A DNA stretch of 64,000 nucleotides from Pseudomonas promysalinigenes (GTDB lineage: Bacteria; Pseudomonadota; Gammaproteobacteria; Pseudomonadales; Pseudomonadaceae): assembly GCF_014269025.2 (NCBI RefSeq), contig NZ_CP077094.1, forward strand, positions 930,001 to 994,000. The letters are read 5' to 3'. Below are positions 45,581-54,480 of the stretch, piece after piece. A model generated the notes under the pieces. That model was given only the letters and a program-made list of their open reading frames with translations, searched no databases and was not told the origin of the DNA. Each line of letters starts with the position of its first letter. Positions within the stretch are counted from its first letter, which is position 1. A program made the position numbers and the translations under genes.

Positions 45581-46171
45581 ATGCAAATACGCCTGTTGCA
45601 CGGCGCCGCTATCGCGCCTTACATCGATGACCTCGCTCGCCTGCGCCTGACCGTGTTTCGCGAGTTTCCCTATCTTTATGACGGCACTGCCCAGGACGAG
45701 GCCGACTACCTGGCCAGCTACACCCGTTCCGGGCGCAGCCTTATGGTGCTGGCCCTGGACGAAGGCAAGGTGGTAGGTGTTTCGACCGGCCTGCCGCTGG
45801 TGGATGTAGCCCCTGAGTTCCAAGAGCCGTTTCTGGCGTTGGGGCGCGACCCGGCAAGCGTCTACTACTTCGGTGAGTCGTTGGTGCTGCCGGAGTACCG
45901 TGGCCGTGGCCTGGGAGTGCGCTTTTTCATTGAGCGCGAATCCTATGCCCATAAACTGGCCGAATTCGACTTTTGCGCGTTTTGCGCCGTGGAGCGTCCA
46001 GGAACGCACCCGCGCCGGCCGGCGGACTATAAGCCGCTGAACGGGTTCTGGCGCAATCGCGGCTTCCTCCATGACCCAGCGCTGCGGACCCACTACGCCT
46101 GGCGCGACCTGGACGAAACCCACAGTTCGGAAAAAATCATGTCCTTCTGGACCAAGGAGCTACCGGCTTGA
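45581..46171 (+). CDS. GNAT family N-acetyltransferase
   Basis: 196 residues. Acetyl-CoA binding motif LPEYRGRGLGVRFF (V/I-x-x-x-x-R/Q-G-x-G) and YYFGESLVL strand. The acceptor is unknown. Its TGA overlaps the TTG start of the nitrilase gene (TTGA), so the two are translationally coupled and may act together. Confidence 0.87.
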   Translation: MQIRLLHGAAIAPYIDDLARLRLTVFREFPYLYDGTAQDEADYLASYTRSGRSLMVLALDEGKVVGVSTGLPLVDVAPEFQEPFLALGRDPASVYYFGESLVLPEYRGRGLGVRFFIERESYAHKLAEFDFCAFCAVERPGTHPRRPADYKPLNGFWRNRGFLHDPALRTHYAWRDLDETHSSEKIMSFWTKELPA

Positions 46172-47040
46172 TCCGCCTCGCGGCGTGCCAGTACGCCATC
46201 GAACTGCATGAAACCTGGGATGCGTATGCCGAGCACCTGCAAGGGCTGTGCGCCGAGGTCGTGGAGGCCGGCGCCCAACTGCTGCTATTGCCTGAATATG
46301 CCGGGTTGGTGCTTAGCGGGCAGTTGCCGGTTGAGCAGCGGGGCGACCTGAAGGCCTCGATCGCCGGCATTCAGCCGCTGGTCGAGCCCTGGCTGGCTTT
46401 GTGCGAGGGCATTGCGCGGCGTTGGGGCATCTACCTACAACCAGGCAGCCTGCCGGTGCTCGACCTTGATGGGCAGTACCGTAACCGAGCCTGGCTGTTC
46501 GGCCCCAAGGGAGTGCTGGGCTATCAGGACAAACTCATCATGACCCGCTTTGAGCGAGAGCAGTGGGGCATTGCTGCCGGTGATGGGCTGCAGGTGTTCG
46601 ACACCGCGCTTGGCCGTTTGGGCATCCTGATTTGCTATGACAATGAGTTCCCAATGTTGGCGCGCTACTTGGCTGAGGGCGGCGCTGACCTGATCCTGGC
46701 GCCGAGCTGCACCGATACCGAAGCGGGCTATCACAGAGTGCGCATAGGCGCGCAGGCTCGGGCGCTGGAAAACCAGATAGCGGTGTTACAAAGCCCGACC
46801 GTGGGCCTGGCACCGTGGTCGCCAGCACTGGATGAGAATATCGGCCGGGCTGGGCTGTTCGTTCCGCCAGATTACGGGATGCCGCAGGACGGGGTGATTG
46901 CGCTGAGTGAGGCGTTGAGCCCGGTGGGCAGCCAGTGGCTGATGTGTGAAGTGAGCCTTGAGCACGTGCGGCGGGTGCGGCAGCAAGGGCAGGTATTTAC
47001 CCGCAGGGACTGGCCGGAGCAGTTCGAACGTCTGCTCTGA
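46168..47040 (+). CDS. Carbon-nitrogen hydrolase (nitrilase superfamily)
   Basis: 290 residues with the Glu-Lys-Cys triad: Glu43 (LLPEYAG), Lys122 (GYQDKLIMTRFE) and Cys156 (LGILICYDNEFP). Cleaves an amide or nitrile. Start is a TTG at 46168 overlapping the GNAT stop, with AAGGAG 8 nt upstream. The GNAT-nitrilase pairing suggests modification and hydrolysis of one small N-acyl compound, but the substrate is not identifiable. Confidence 0.88.
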   Translation: MIRLAACQYAIELHETWDAYAEHLQGLCAEVVEAGAQLLLLPEYAGLVLSGQLPVEQRGDLKASIAGIQPLVEPWLALCEGIARRWGIYLQPGSLPVLDLDGQYRNRAWLFGPKGVLGYQDKLIMTRFEREQWGIAAGDGLQVFDTALGRLGILICYDNEFPMLARYLAEGGADLILAPSCTDTEAGYHRVRIGAQARALENQIAVLQSPTVGLAPWSPALDENIGRAGLFVPPDYGMPQDGVIALSEALSPVGSQWLMCEVSLEHVRRVRQQGQVFTRRDWPEQFERLL

Positions 47041-47047
47041 AACAGCA

Positions 47048-47068
47048 GCGGCCCCGGTTTGGGGCCGC
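47048..47068. terminator. Hairpin between nitrilase and fumarase genes
   Basis: Perfect stem GCGGCCCC/GGGGCCGC with loop GGTTT between convergent genes; no T tract. Confidence 0.5.
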
Positions 47069-47084
47069 CACCGTGATATCGGGC

Positions 47085-48608
47085 TTACTTCACTTCAACT
47101 GCCAGGCTCTGGGCAATCTTGCTCTGCCACAGGGCAGGGCCAGTGATGTGTACCGATTCGCCGTTGCTGTCGACGGCTACGGTCACCGGCATGTCCTTGA
47201 CCTCGAACTCATAGATCGCTTCCATGCCCAGCTCGGCGAAGGCCAGAACCTTCGACTTGCGAATGGCCTGAGCCACCAGGTAAGCAGCGCCACCCACGGC
47301 CATCAGGTATACGGCCTTGTTGTCCTTGATCGCCTCGATTGCGGTCGGGCCACGCTCGGACTTGCCGATCATGCCCAGCAGGCCGGTCTGCTCGAGGATC
47401 TGGCGGGTGAACTTGTCCATGCGCGTGGCAGTGGTCGGGCCGGCAGGGCCCACCACTTCGTCACCCACTGGGTCGACCGGGCCGACGTAGTAGATGAAGC
47501 GGCCTTTGAGGTCGACTGGCAGTTCTTCACCGCGGTTGAGCATCTCGACCATGCGCTTGTGGGCAGCGTCGCGGCCAGTGAGCATCTTGCCGTTGAGCAG
47601 GATGGTCTCGCCTGGTTTCCAGCTGGCGACTTCTTCGGGGGTGATGTCGTCGAGGTTGACGCGACGGGCACTTGGGCCGGCTTCCCAGACGATTTCCGGG
47701 TAAGCGTCCAGCGACGGCGCTTCAAGCTCGGCCGGGCCGTTGCCGTCGAGCACGAAGTGGGCGTGACGAGTGGCGGCGCAGTTGGGGATCATGCACACCG
47801 GCAGCGAGGCGGCGTGAGTCGGATAGTCCATGATCTTGACGTCGAGCACGGTGGTCAGGCCACCGAGGCCCTGTGCGCCGATACCCAACTGGTTGACCTT
47901 GTCGAACAGCTCCAGACGGATCTCTTCAAGGCGGTTCTGCGGGCCACGGGCTTTGAGTTCGTGGATGTCGATGGACTCCATCAACACTTCCTTGGCCATG
48001 ACCGCGGCCTTCTCGGCGGTACCGCCGATGCCGATGCCCAGCATGCCTGGCGGGCACCAGCCAGCGCCCATGGTCGGCACGGTCTTGAGCACCCAGTCGA
48101 CGATCGAGTCGGACGGGTTGAGCATGGCCATCTTCGACTTGTTCTCCGAGCCGCCGCCTTTGGCGGCAACGTCCACTTCGACCTTGTCGCCTGGAACGAT
48201 CGAGTAGTGGATGACGGCTGGAGTGTTGTCCTTGGTGTTCTTGCGCGCACCGGCCGGGTCGGCCAGGATCGAGGCGCGAAGCACGTTTTCAGGCAGATTG
48301 TAGGCGCGACGCACACCTTCGTTGATCATGTCGTCGACGCTCATGGTGGCGCCGTCCCAGCGCACATCCATGCCCACACGGATGAACACGGTGACGATAC
48401 CGGTGTCCTGGCAGATCGGGCGGTGGCCAGTGGCGCACATGCGCGAGTTGATCAGGATCTGGGCGATCGAGTCCCGTGCGGCGGGGGATTCTTCACGCAG
48501 GTAGGCTTCGTGCATCGCCTGGATGAAATCGACGGGGTGGTAGTACGAGATGAATTGCAGGGCGTCGGCGACGCTCTGAATCAGGTCGTCTTGCTTGATC
48601 ACGGTCAT
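47085..48608 (-). CDS. Fumarate hydratase class I (4Fe-4S)
   Basis: 507 residues, a fused alpha-beta class I fumarase. Iron-sulfur ligands lie in CQDTG, CMIPNC-type and GWCPPG-type motifs; the C-terminal beta part has GKMLTGRDAAHKRM and YYVGPVDPVGDEVVGPAGPTTATRMD. It hydrates fumarate to malate in the citric acid cycle and is oxygen/superoxide sensitive, in contrast to the iron-free FumC. ATG at 48608 with GAGGAG 9 nt upstream. Confidence 0.95.
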   Translation of the reverse strand: MTVIKQDDLIQSVADALQFISYYHPVDFIQAMHEAYLREESPAARDSIAQILINSRMCATGHRPICQDTGIVTVFIRVGMDVRWDGATMSVDDMINEGVRRAYNLPENVLRASILADPAGARKNTKDNTPAVIHYSIVPGDKVEVDVAAKGGGSENKSKMAMLNPSDSIVDWVLKTVPTMGAGWCPPGMLGIGIGGTAEKAAVMAKEVLMESIDIHELKARGPQNRLEEIRLELFDKVNQLGIGAQGLGGLTTVLDVKIMDYPTHAASLPVCMIPNCAATRHAHFVLDGNGPAELEAPSLDAYPEIVWEAGPSARRVNLDDITPEEVASWKPGETILLNGKMLTGRDAAHKRMVEMLNRGEELPVDLKGRFIYYVGPVDPVGDEVVGPAGPTTATRMDKFTRQILEQTGLLGMIGKSERGPTAIEAIKDNKAVYLMAVGGAAYLVAQAIRKSKVLAFAELGMEAIYEFEVKDMPVTVAVDSNGESVHITGPALWQSKIAQSLAVEVK

Positions 48609-48858
48609 GCAGCGCGCTCCTCTTAAAGACGGGAACATTCAAAAAGACGTTCGACGGTGCCGACCAGCGTGTCGAAGCGCCTTGCAAGGCGCGCCGGCAG
48701 GCTGGCCGACGCAAAAGGGCGCGGCAGTATAGCGCGCCTCACTGCGCGAAACACCTGCGTGTGGTCTGGACCTTGGTCGGCTACTAGCGGGCATCGTTTT
48801 TGCTGCCACCTTGCGCTTGGCTTACAGTGACCCGGTGACCGTTGGAGAATGACTTACC

Positions 48859-49779
48859 ATGCCTGAACTTAGCGTGGGCGCAAAGAGCTGGGCGGTGCCC
48901 ACTGGCAGCAACCTGCTCGATGCCCTCAACGACGCGGGGCTGAACGTGCCCTACAGCTGCCGAGCCGGCAGTTGCCATGCGTGCCTGGTGCAGTGCCTGG
49001 CCGGGCAACCGCAGGATGCGTCGCCCCAGGCCCTGGCAGCGGACAAACATGCCCAGGGTTGGCGCCTGGCATGCCAGTGCCGGGTTGTCGAGAACTTGCA
49101 CGTTGCGCTGTTCGACCCCCAGCAGGACGGGGTGCCAGCGCGGGTGTGCGGGCTGGACTGGTTCGGCGATGTGCTGCGTGTGCGCCTGATCCCTGAACGG
49201 GGGTTGCGGTATCAGGCTGGGCAGCATGTGGTGGTGTGGAACGGCCCTGTTGCAAGGCCTTACTCGTTGGCCAGCCTGCCGGGTGAGGACGGTTATCTGG
49301 AGTTTCATATCGACTGTCAGCGGCCAGGTGCCTTCTGCGACAAAGCCCGTGGGCTGCAACTAGGCGATAGCTTGCGCCTTGGCGAGGTTCGCGGTGGAGC
49401 ACTGCACTATGACCCGGACTGGCAGGCGCGGCCGCTCTGGCTATTGGCAGCGGGCACTGGGCTGGCGCCGCTGTGGGGCATCTTGCGCGAGGCATTGCGC
49501 CAGGGGCATCAAGGTGAGATTCGGCTGCTGCACATAGCCCGCGATGGTGCCGCGCATTATCTGGCGCAGCCGCTGTTGCAATTGGAAGGTGTGAAGGTCG
49601 AGCTGGTGCTGGCACAGCAGATGGATGAGGCGTTGGCACGCCTGAGCCTGTCGTCGCGGCAAACTATAGCGCTGGTGTGTGGAGGGGCGGGGAGTGTCGA
49701 GCGGTTCGCCCGGCGGCTGTTCATTGCCGGGGTGCCGCGCGGGCAGGTGTTTGCCGATGTGTTCGTTGAGCATGCCTGA
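48859..49779 (+). CDS. Ferredoxin-NAD(P)H reductase type oxidoreductase (2Fe-2S + FAD + NAD domains)
   Basis: 306 residues. N-terminal plant-type 2Fe-2S ferredoxin with Cys ligands in PYSCRAGSCHACLVQ and CQCRV, FAD domain with RPYSLASLPGEDGYLEFHI, and an NAD domain with LLAAGTGLAPLWGILREAL. Same layout as electron-transfer components of oxygenases and CDP-6-deoxy-glucoseen reductase-like proteins; no partner oxygenase is nearby. ATG at 48859 with GGAG 11 nt upstream. The 250-bp gap to the divergent fumarase gene contains both promoters. Confidence 0.9.
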   Translation: MPELSVGAKSWAVPTGSNLLDALNDAGLNVPYSCRAGSCHACLVQCLAGQPQDASPQALAADKHAQGWRLACQCRVVENLHVALFDPQQDGVPARVCGLDWFGDVLRVRLIPERGLRYQAGQHVVVWNGPVARPYSLASLPGEDGYLEFHIDCQRPGAFCDKARGLQLGDSLRLGEVRGGALHYDPDWQARPLWLLAAGTGLAPLWGILREALRQGHQGEIRLLHIARDGAAHYLAQPLLQLEGVKVELVLAQQMDEALARLSLSSRQTIALVCGGAGSVERFARRLFIAGVPRGQVFADVFVEHA

Positions 49780-49797
49780 GGCAGTTGTGTGGCGAGT

Positions 49798-49879
49798 GCC
49801 GGCCTCATCGCGACCTGCGGTCGCTCCTACGGGGGAACGCAATTTTCCGTAGGAGCGAGCGAAGGTCGCGATAAGGCCG
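49798..49879. repeat. Inverted REP-like palindrome pair (BIME-like)
   Basis: Left arm 49798-49831 and inverted right arm 49848-49879, both with the cores CGCTCCTACG/CGTAGGAGCG, CGCGAC/GTCGCG and GGCC, separated by 16 bases. Lies between convergent genes and probably serves as the pykA terminator. Confidence 0.8.
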
Positions 49880-49888
49880 CAAAGGCTA

Positions 49889-51343
49889 TCAGCCGACCAG
49901 CGGATCACCCACGTGCAGGATCTTCATGCCGTTGGTGCCGCCGATGGTGTGGTAGCTGTCACCTTTGGTCAGGATCACCCAGTCACCTTGTGCCACCAGG
50001 CCGCGCTTGAGCAGCTCGTCCACGGCCGCCTGGCTGACTTTGTCGGCCGGCAGCGATGCCGGGTCGAAGGCGATCGGGTAGACACCACGGAACATGTTGG
50101 CCCGAGCCTGAGTGGCGCGGTGCGGCGACAGCGCAAAGATCGGCACGTGCGAACGCAGGCGCGACATGATCAGTGGGGTGTAGCCGCTTTCGGTCAGCGC
50201 GATGATCGCCTTTACACCCGGGAAGTGGTTGGCGGTGTACATGGCCGCCAGGGCGATGCTTTCGTCACAGCGCTCAAAGGTGGTGTGCAGGCGGTGGCTG
50301 GACTTCTGGCTAGTCGGATGCTTCTCGGCACCCAGGCAGATACGGGCCATGGCCTGTACGGCTTCGATCGGGTAGGCACCGGCGGCGCTCTCGGCCGACA
50401 GCATCACCGCATCGGTGTTGTCCAGCACGGCGTTGGCCACGTCCGATACTTCGGCACGAGTCGGCATCGGGTTTTGGATCATCGACTCCATCATCTGGGT
50501 CGCAACGATCACCGCCTTGTTGTTGCGGCGAGCGTGCTGGATGATCTTCTTCTGGATGGCGATCAGCTCGGCGTCGCCGATTTCCACACCCAGGTCGCCA
50601 CGGGCAACCATGACGGCGTCAGAGGCTGCGATCAGCTTGTCCAGGGTTTCATCGTCGGCAACGGCTTCGGCGCGTTCGATCTTGGCGACCAGCCAGGCGC
50701 TGCCACCGGATTCGTCACGCAGCTTACGGGCGTACTCCATGTCGCTGGCGTCACGTGGGAAGGAAACCGCCAGGTAGTCCAGGTCCATTTCCGCGGCGAG
50801 CTTGATGTCGGCCTTGTCTTTTTCGGTCAGAGCCGGTGCGGTCAGGCCGCCACCTTTGCGGTTGATGCCTTTGTGGTCCGACAGCGGGCCGCCGATGATC
50901 ACCACGCAGTGCAGGGCGTCCGCGGTGGCGGTTTCGACGCGCATGACCACACGCCCGTCGTCGAGCAGCAGTTCGTCACCAACGCCGCAGTCTTTGACCA
51001 GGTCGGGATAGTCGATACCGACGATGTCCTGGTTGCCTTCGGTCAGCGGGTGGGCGGTGGAGAAGGTGAATTTGTCACCGATCTTCAATTCGATGCGCTT
51101 GTTGGCGAATTTAGCGATGCGGATCTTCGGACCTTGCAGGTCACCCAGCAGCGCGACATGGCGGCCGTTCTTGGCGGCGATGTCACGGATCAGGCGCGCA
51201 CGCGCCTTGTGCTCGTCCGGCGTGCCATGGGAGAAGTTCAGGCGTGCCACGTCCAGGCCGGCGAGGATCAGCTGTTCGATCACTTCCGGCGAGTTGCTGG
51301 CGGGGCCAAGGGTGGCGACGATTTTGGTACGGCGGATGCTCAT
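49889..51343 (-). CDS. pykA: Pyruvate kinase II
   Basis: 484 residues. MSIRRTKIVATLGPASNSPEVIEQLILAGLDVARLNFSHG, active-site MVARGDLGVEIGDAELIAIQKK and ATQMMESMIQNPMPTRAEVSDVANAVLD are diagnostic. Converts phosphoenolpyruvate and ADP to pyruvate and ATP in the cytoplasm. ATG at 51343 with AGGAG 8 nt upstream. PykA type assigned from overall resemblance and neighbourhood. Confidence 0.96.
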   Translation of the reverse strand: MSIRRTKIVATLGPASNSPEVIEQLILAGLDVARLNFSHGTPDEHKARARLIRDIAAKNGRHVALLGDLQGPKIRIAKFANKRIELKIGDKFTFSTAHPLTEGNQDIVGIDYPDLVKDCGVGDELLLDDGRVVMRVETATADALHCVVIIGGPLSDHKGINRKGGGLTAPALTEKDKADIKLAAEMDLDYLAVSFPRDASDMEYARKLRDESGGSAWLVAKIERAEAVADDETLDKLIAASDAVMVARGDLGVEIGDAELIAIQKKIIQHARRNNKAVIVATQMMESMIQNPMPTRAEVSDVANAVLDNTDAVMLSAESAAGAYPIEAVQAMARICLGAEKHPTSQKSSHRLHTTFERCDESIALAAMYTANHFPGVKAIIALTESGYTPLIMSRLRSHVPIFALSPHRATQARANMFRGVYPIAFDPASLPADKVSQAAVDELLKRGLVAQGDWVILTKGDSYHTIGGTNGMKILHVGDPLVG

Positions 51344-51523
51344 GCACAGACTCCTATAGTGAAGCGCAGCGAAAGGCTACTCCTCAATTACGCTGTAGTC
51401 ATTGTTCCGTTGCACTACCTGCCAGCGATGCAGGGTGGCATTTGAACGGCAGGCGTATGCTTGCAAAAGGCTGTGAAGATTTGCCGGCCATGGTCGATAA
51501 ACTGGCATCAAAGGAGATACCCC

Positions 51524-51910
51524 ATGCGCGCCCTGATCTTGATTGCCCTGGCTGCCAGCACCGTCGGCTGCACCCGCTGGTCCATGGACCACCATCTGAA
51601 CAATGCCTACCGCGCCTATGACCGCGGCGATTGTCAGCGAGTCATGCTGGAACTGTCGCAGGTCGACCGCACCAGCCGTGCGCGGCCGTTCATCCACCCG
51701 GAAGCCACGCTGTTGCGGGGCCAGTGCCTTGAGCGCGACAAGCTTTACCTGGACGCGGCGCAAACCTATGAGTATCTGATTCAGCAATACCCAGGCAACG
51801 AATATGCGTTTCGGGCCAAGGCGCGCCTGCAAACCCTGGAAAAGCTCGGGCACTATCGTGGGCCAGAGGCTGCGGTGAGTCATCCCGTCGGCACCCCCAC
51901 TTGGCGTTAA
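51524..51910 (+). CDS. Small TPR-like lipoprotein, unknown function
   Basis: 128 residues. Lipobox TVGC (Cys16) after a short hydrophobic signal. The remainder is helical with tetratricopeptide-like pattern (NAYRAYDRGDCQRVMLELSQV; YLDAAQTYEYLIQQYPGNEYAFRAKARLQTLEKLG), resembling one to two TPR units as in BamD/YbgF. ATG at 51524 with AAGGAG 7 nt upstream. Probably an outer-membrane anchored adaptor. Confidence 0.82.
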   Translation: MRALILIALAASTVGCTRWSMDHHLNNAYRAYDRGDCQRVMLELSQVDRTSRARPFIHPEATLLRGQCLERDKLYLDAAQTYEYLIQQYPGNEYAFRAKARLQTLEKLGHYRGPEAAVSHPVGTPTWR

Positions 51911-51961
51911 TACCAAGGTGTGGTTTATTTCACAGGCTAGGCTTGGCGCACTGCGCTAATC

Positions 51962-51979
51962 TGTAACTCAGTTGTTACA
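51962..51979. promoter_or_regulatory. TyrR/PhhR-box-like inverted repeat before the PilZ gene
   Basis: TGTAAC-N6-GTTACA, a perfect inverted repeat differing at one position per half from the TyrR box TGTAAA-N6-TTTACA. It lies 54 bp before the PilZ start. Confidence 0.4.
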
Positions 51980-52033
51980 ACAACCGCCAGTACCTTGCAT
52001 CCCTGGCACCTTTACGGGACTGCACTCGCGAAC

Positions 52034-52393
52034 ATGTTCAACAAGCGCCATATCGAACGCCATCAGTTGACCGGTGTGCTGACGGTCTACAACCGCCACA
52101 CCGATCAACCCATCGGCCAGCTGGGCAATGCCTCGGAAGACGGCATCATGCTGATCAGCTCGCTGCCGGTTCTGGTCGGCCCGGATTTCGAACTGCAGTT
52201 GCGCCTGCCACTGCCCAACGGTGGGTTTCAGTTCATCAACTTGACTGCCAGTTGCCTGTGGTGCCGTGAAGACCAGACGCCAGGCCACTACGATTCGGGT
52301 TTCATGCTGCTGCAGGCGCCGCGCGAATACGAAGAATTCGTCCACTCACTGCGCGAGTATTTCAGTTTCCACCCTGCCAACGCTTCCGCCTGA
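52034..52393 (+). CDS. PilZ domain cyclic-di-GMP binding protein
   Basis: 119 residues, a stand-alone PilZ domain. The c-di-GMP ligands are present: R5-x3-R9 (RHIER) and N32-x-S34-x2-G37 (NASEDG). It is expected to report c-di-GMP levels to a partner, possibly linked to motility or envelope processes. The ribosome site before ATG 52034 is weak. sbcB begins 46 bp downstream and may be co-transcribed. Confidence 0.87.
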   Translation: MFNKRHIERHQLTGVLTVYNRHTDQPIGQLGNASEDGIMLISSLPVLVGPDFELQLRLPLPNGGFQFINLTASCLWCREDQTPGHYDSGFMLLQAPREYEEFVHSLREYFSFHPANASA

Positions 52394-52439
52394 GCCTGGC
52401 TCCGTTAAAATCGGGTCGACCGCGAAACAGGACGACCCC

Positions 52440-53876
52440 GTGACAACCAGCATTTTCTGGCACGACTACGAAACCACTGGCATCAACCCGCGCTGCGATC
52501 GCCCGTTGCAGGTGGCCGGCGTGCGTACCGATCTTGAGCTCAACGAGATCGACCAACCGATCAACCTCTACTGCCGCCCTTCGGACGATATCCTCCCGCA
52601 CCCGGCCGCTTGCCTGGTCACTGGCATCACCCCCGAGCAACTTGCCAACCAGGGCTTGTGCGAAGCCGAGTTCATGACTCGGGTTCACCAGCAACTGATG
52701 CGTCCCGGCACCTGCAGTGCGGGTTACAACACACTTCGCTTCGACGACGAAGTGACCCGCTACAGTCTTTACCGCAATTTCTTCGACCCCTATGCCCGCG
52801 AATGGCAGGGCGGCAACAGCCGCTGGGACCTGATCGACGTGGTGCGCACCGCATATGCCCTGCGCCCGGAGGGGATTGTCTGGCCGCAACAGGATGGGCG
52901 TACCAGCCTGCGTCTGGAGTTGTTGAGCCAGGCAAACGGTATCGACCACGGCCATGCCCATGAGGCGCTTTCCGACGTACGGGCGACGATTGCTCTAGCG
53001 CGCTTGATAAGGCAGAAACAACCCAAGTTATATGAGTGGCTGTTCCAGTTGCGCAGTAAGAAAAAAGTCATGGACCAGGTCCAACTATTGCAGCCGCTGG
53101 TACACATATCCGGGCGCTTTTCCGCAGCGCGACACTATCTGGGTGTGGTTCTGCCATTGGCATGGCACCCGCGTAATCGCAATGCACTGATTGTGTGCGA
53201 CCTGCATCAGGAAACCCTACCGTTACTAAGGGAAAGTGCCGAAGTCCTACGCGAACGTTTGTACACCCGGCATGATCAATTGCTTGAAGGGCAATTACCG
53301 GTTCCGCTCAAGTTGGTGCAGATCAACCGCTGCCCGGTTGTCGCTCCGCTGTCGGTATTGCGCCCAACTGATCAGCAACGACTGGGCATCGATTTGGCCT
53401 TGCTGCAATCGCGTGCCGATCAGTTGATTAATCAACGCGCACACTGGGAAGGTAAGCTTGAGCCTATCTACGGCAGTGAACATTTTGCTGCGGTAGAAGA
53501 TCCTGAGCAGCAGTTGTATGAGGGTTTCATCGGTGACCGCGACCGCCGTCTGTGCGAGCAAGTTCGCACCTTGGACCCTGCTCAATTAGGCCACGGGCAT
53601 TGGATGTTCGATGATCAACGCCTGCCGGAGTTATTGTTCCGTTACCGTGCCAGAAACTTCCCTGAAACCTTGAACAGCGAAGAACGCCAGCGTTGGTATG
53701 GCTTCTGCCAGCAGCGCCTTAGCAACCCGCAGTGGGGCGCACCCAACACATTGGGCGATTTCGAAAAGGCCAGGCTGGCCGCTTGGGCCACCGCCGACGA
53801 GGCCGGCCGGCGGGTACTCGGCGCTTGGCAGGTGCACGCCGAACTTCTGCGGGAGCGGTTTGCTATCAATGCCTGA
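52440..53876 (+). CDS. sbcB: Exodeoxyribonuclease I
   Basis: 478 residues. DEDD exonuclease motifs: FWHDYETTG (Asp9, Glu11), NTLRFDDEVTRY, and HEALSDVRATIALARL; followed by the ExoI SH3-like and C-terminal domains (GFIGDRDRRLC, LLFRYRARNFPETL). Degrades single-stranded DNA 3'-5' and acts in recombination and mismatch repair. GTG start at 52440 with AGGA 10 nt upstream; the frame is open further upstream inside the PilZ gene but without support. Confidence 0.94.
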   Translation: MTTSIFWHDYETTGINPRCDRPLQVAGVRTDLELNEIDQPINLYCRPSDDILPHPAACLVTGITPEQLANQGLCEAEFMTRVHQQLMRPGTCSAGYNTLRFDDEVTRYSLYRNFFDPYAREWQGGNSRWDLIDVVRTAYALRPEGIVWPQQDGRTSLRLELLSQANGIDHGHAHEALSDVRATIALARLIRQKQPKLYEWLFQLRSKKKVMDQVQLLQPLVHISGRFSAARHYLGVVLPLAWHPRNRNALIVCDLHQETLPLLRESAEVLRERLYTRHDQLLEGQLPVPLKLVQINRCPVVAPLSVLRPTDQQRLGIDLALLQSRADQLINQRAHWEGKLEPIYGSEHFAAVEDPEQQLYEGFIGDRDRRLCEQVRTLDPAQLGHGHWMFDDQRLPELLFRYRARNFPETLNSEERQRWYGFCQQRLSNPQWGAPNTLGDFEKARLAAWATADEAGRRVLGAWQVHAELLRERFAINA

Positions 53877-53888
53877 GTGCAAAACAAA

Positions 53889-53911
53889 AACGCCGGCAAC
53901 ATGCCGGCGTT
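53889..53911. terminator. Bidirectional terminator between sbcB and mvaT
   Basis: Perfect 10-bp stem AACGCCGGCA/TGCCGGCGTT with loop ACA, flanked by A-rich sequence on the left and TCTTGTTT on the right, able to serve both convergent genes. Confidence 0.88.
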
Positions 53912-53944
53912 CTTGTTTGTATAAGCAGTGGATGCTGTGGATTA

Positions 53945-54322
53945 TCAGTCCAGCAGGCTAGCCCAGCTTTCAACCACGTCGCCACCCCATTTGGCTTTCC
54001 ATTCTTTCAGGGTTTTGTGGTTGCCGCCTTTGGTTTCGATCACTTCACCATTGTGCGGGTTTTTGTATTGCTTGACTTTACGTGCACGCTTGGTGGCAGT
54101 AGGTTTAGCCGAGCCGCGTGGGCCTTTGCTCAGTTTGGCATCTGGGTCGAGCAGGGCAATGACGTCGCGCAGCGACTTGGAGTATTCACCCATCAGGTTG
54201 CGCAGTTTGCCTTCGAACTCCAGTTCTTTTTTCAGCTTGTCATCCTGAGACAGGTTGGCCAGGCGGGCCTGAAGTTCCTTGATGGCTTCTTCGGTAGCGC
54301 GGTACTCGTTGATCAGGGACAT
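53945..54322 (-). CDS. mvaT: H-NS family xenogeneic silencer MvaT/TurA
   Basis: 125 residues. N-terminal oligomerization coiled coil (MSLINEYRATEEAIKELQAR...), linker with basic stretch, and C-terminal AT-hook-like DNA-binding domain YKNPHNGEVIETKGGNHKTLKEWKAKWGGDVVESWASLLD. MvaT/TurA proteins silence AT-rich DNA and coordinate surface and virulence genes. P. putida has several paralogues (TurA-E); this one by neighbourhood (sbcB, purU) corresponds to P. aeruginosa MvaT and P. putida TurA. ATG at 54322. Confidence 0.95.
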   Translation of the reverse strand: MSLINEYRATEEAIKELQARLANLSQDDKLKKELEFEGKLRNLMGEYSKSLRDVIALLDPDAKLSKGPRGSAKPTATKRARKVKQYKNPHNGEVIETKGGNHKTLKEWKAKWGGDVVESWASLLD

Positions 54323-54480
54323 GGAGTGTTCCTTAATGCGTGTTCAGAAATGAGTGAGGCAATAATAGACAGCCCATAGTCTCAAGTAAACATAATATTC
54401 AACGCGCAGCAGCAATTAACGATGTGACAAAATATCTCAGGATTAAAAAAAATTTACATAGGTTGAGCAGTAACTCAACG
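54323..54480. promoter_or_regulatory. AT-rich promoter region upstream of mvaT
   Basis: The 295-bp gap between mvaT and purU begins with unusually AT-rich DNA for this window (for example ACATAATATTC and AAAAAAAATTTACAT), several candidate -10 hexamers, and no gene. H-NS family proteins usually bind such DNA, so autoregulation is plausible. TAGAAT at ~54579 may be the purU -10. Confidence 0.5.

Noticed and set aside
47073..48626. 517-residue frame antisense to fumarase
   Set aside because: Mirror of a highly biased gene; His/Val/Gly/Asp-rich translation typical of such shadows.
49913..51445. 510-residue frame antisense to pykA
   Set aside because: Same codon-bias artefact; no domain, and the real gene has a clear ribosome site.
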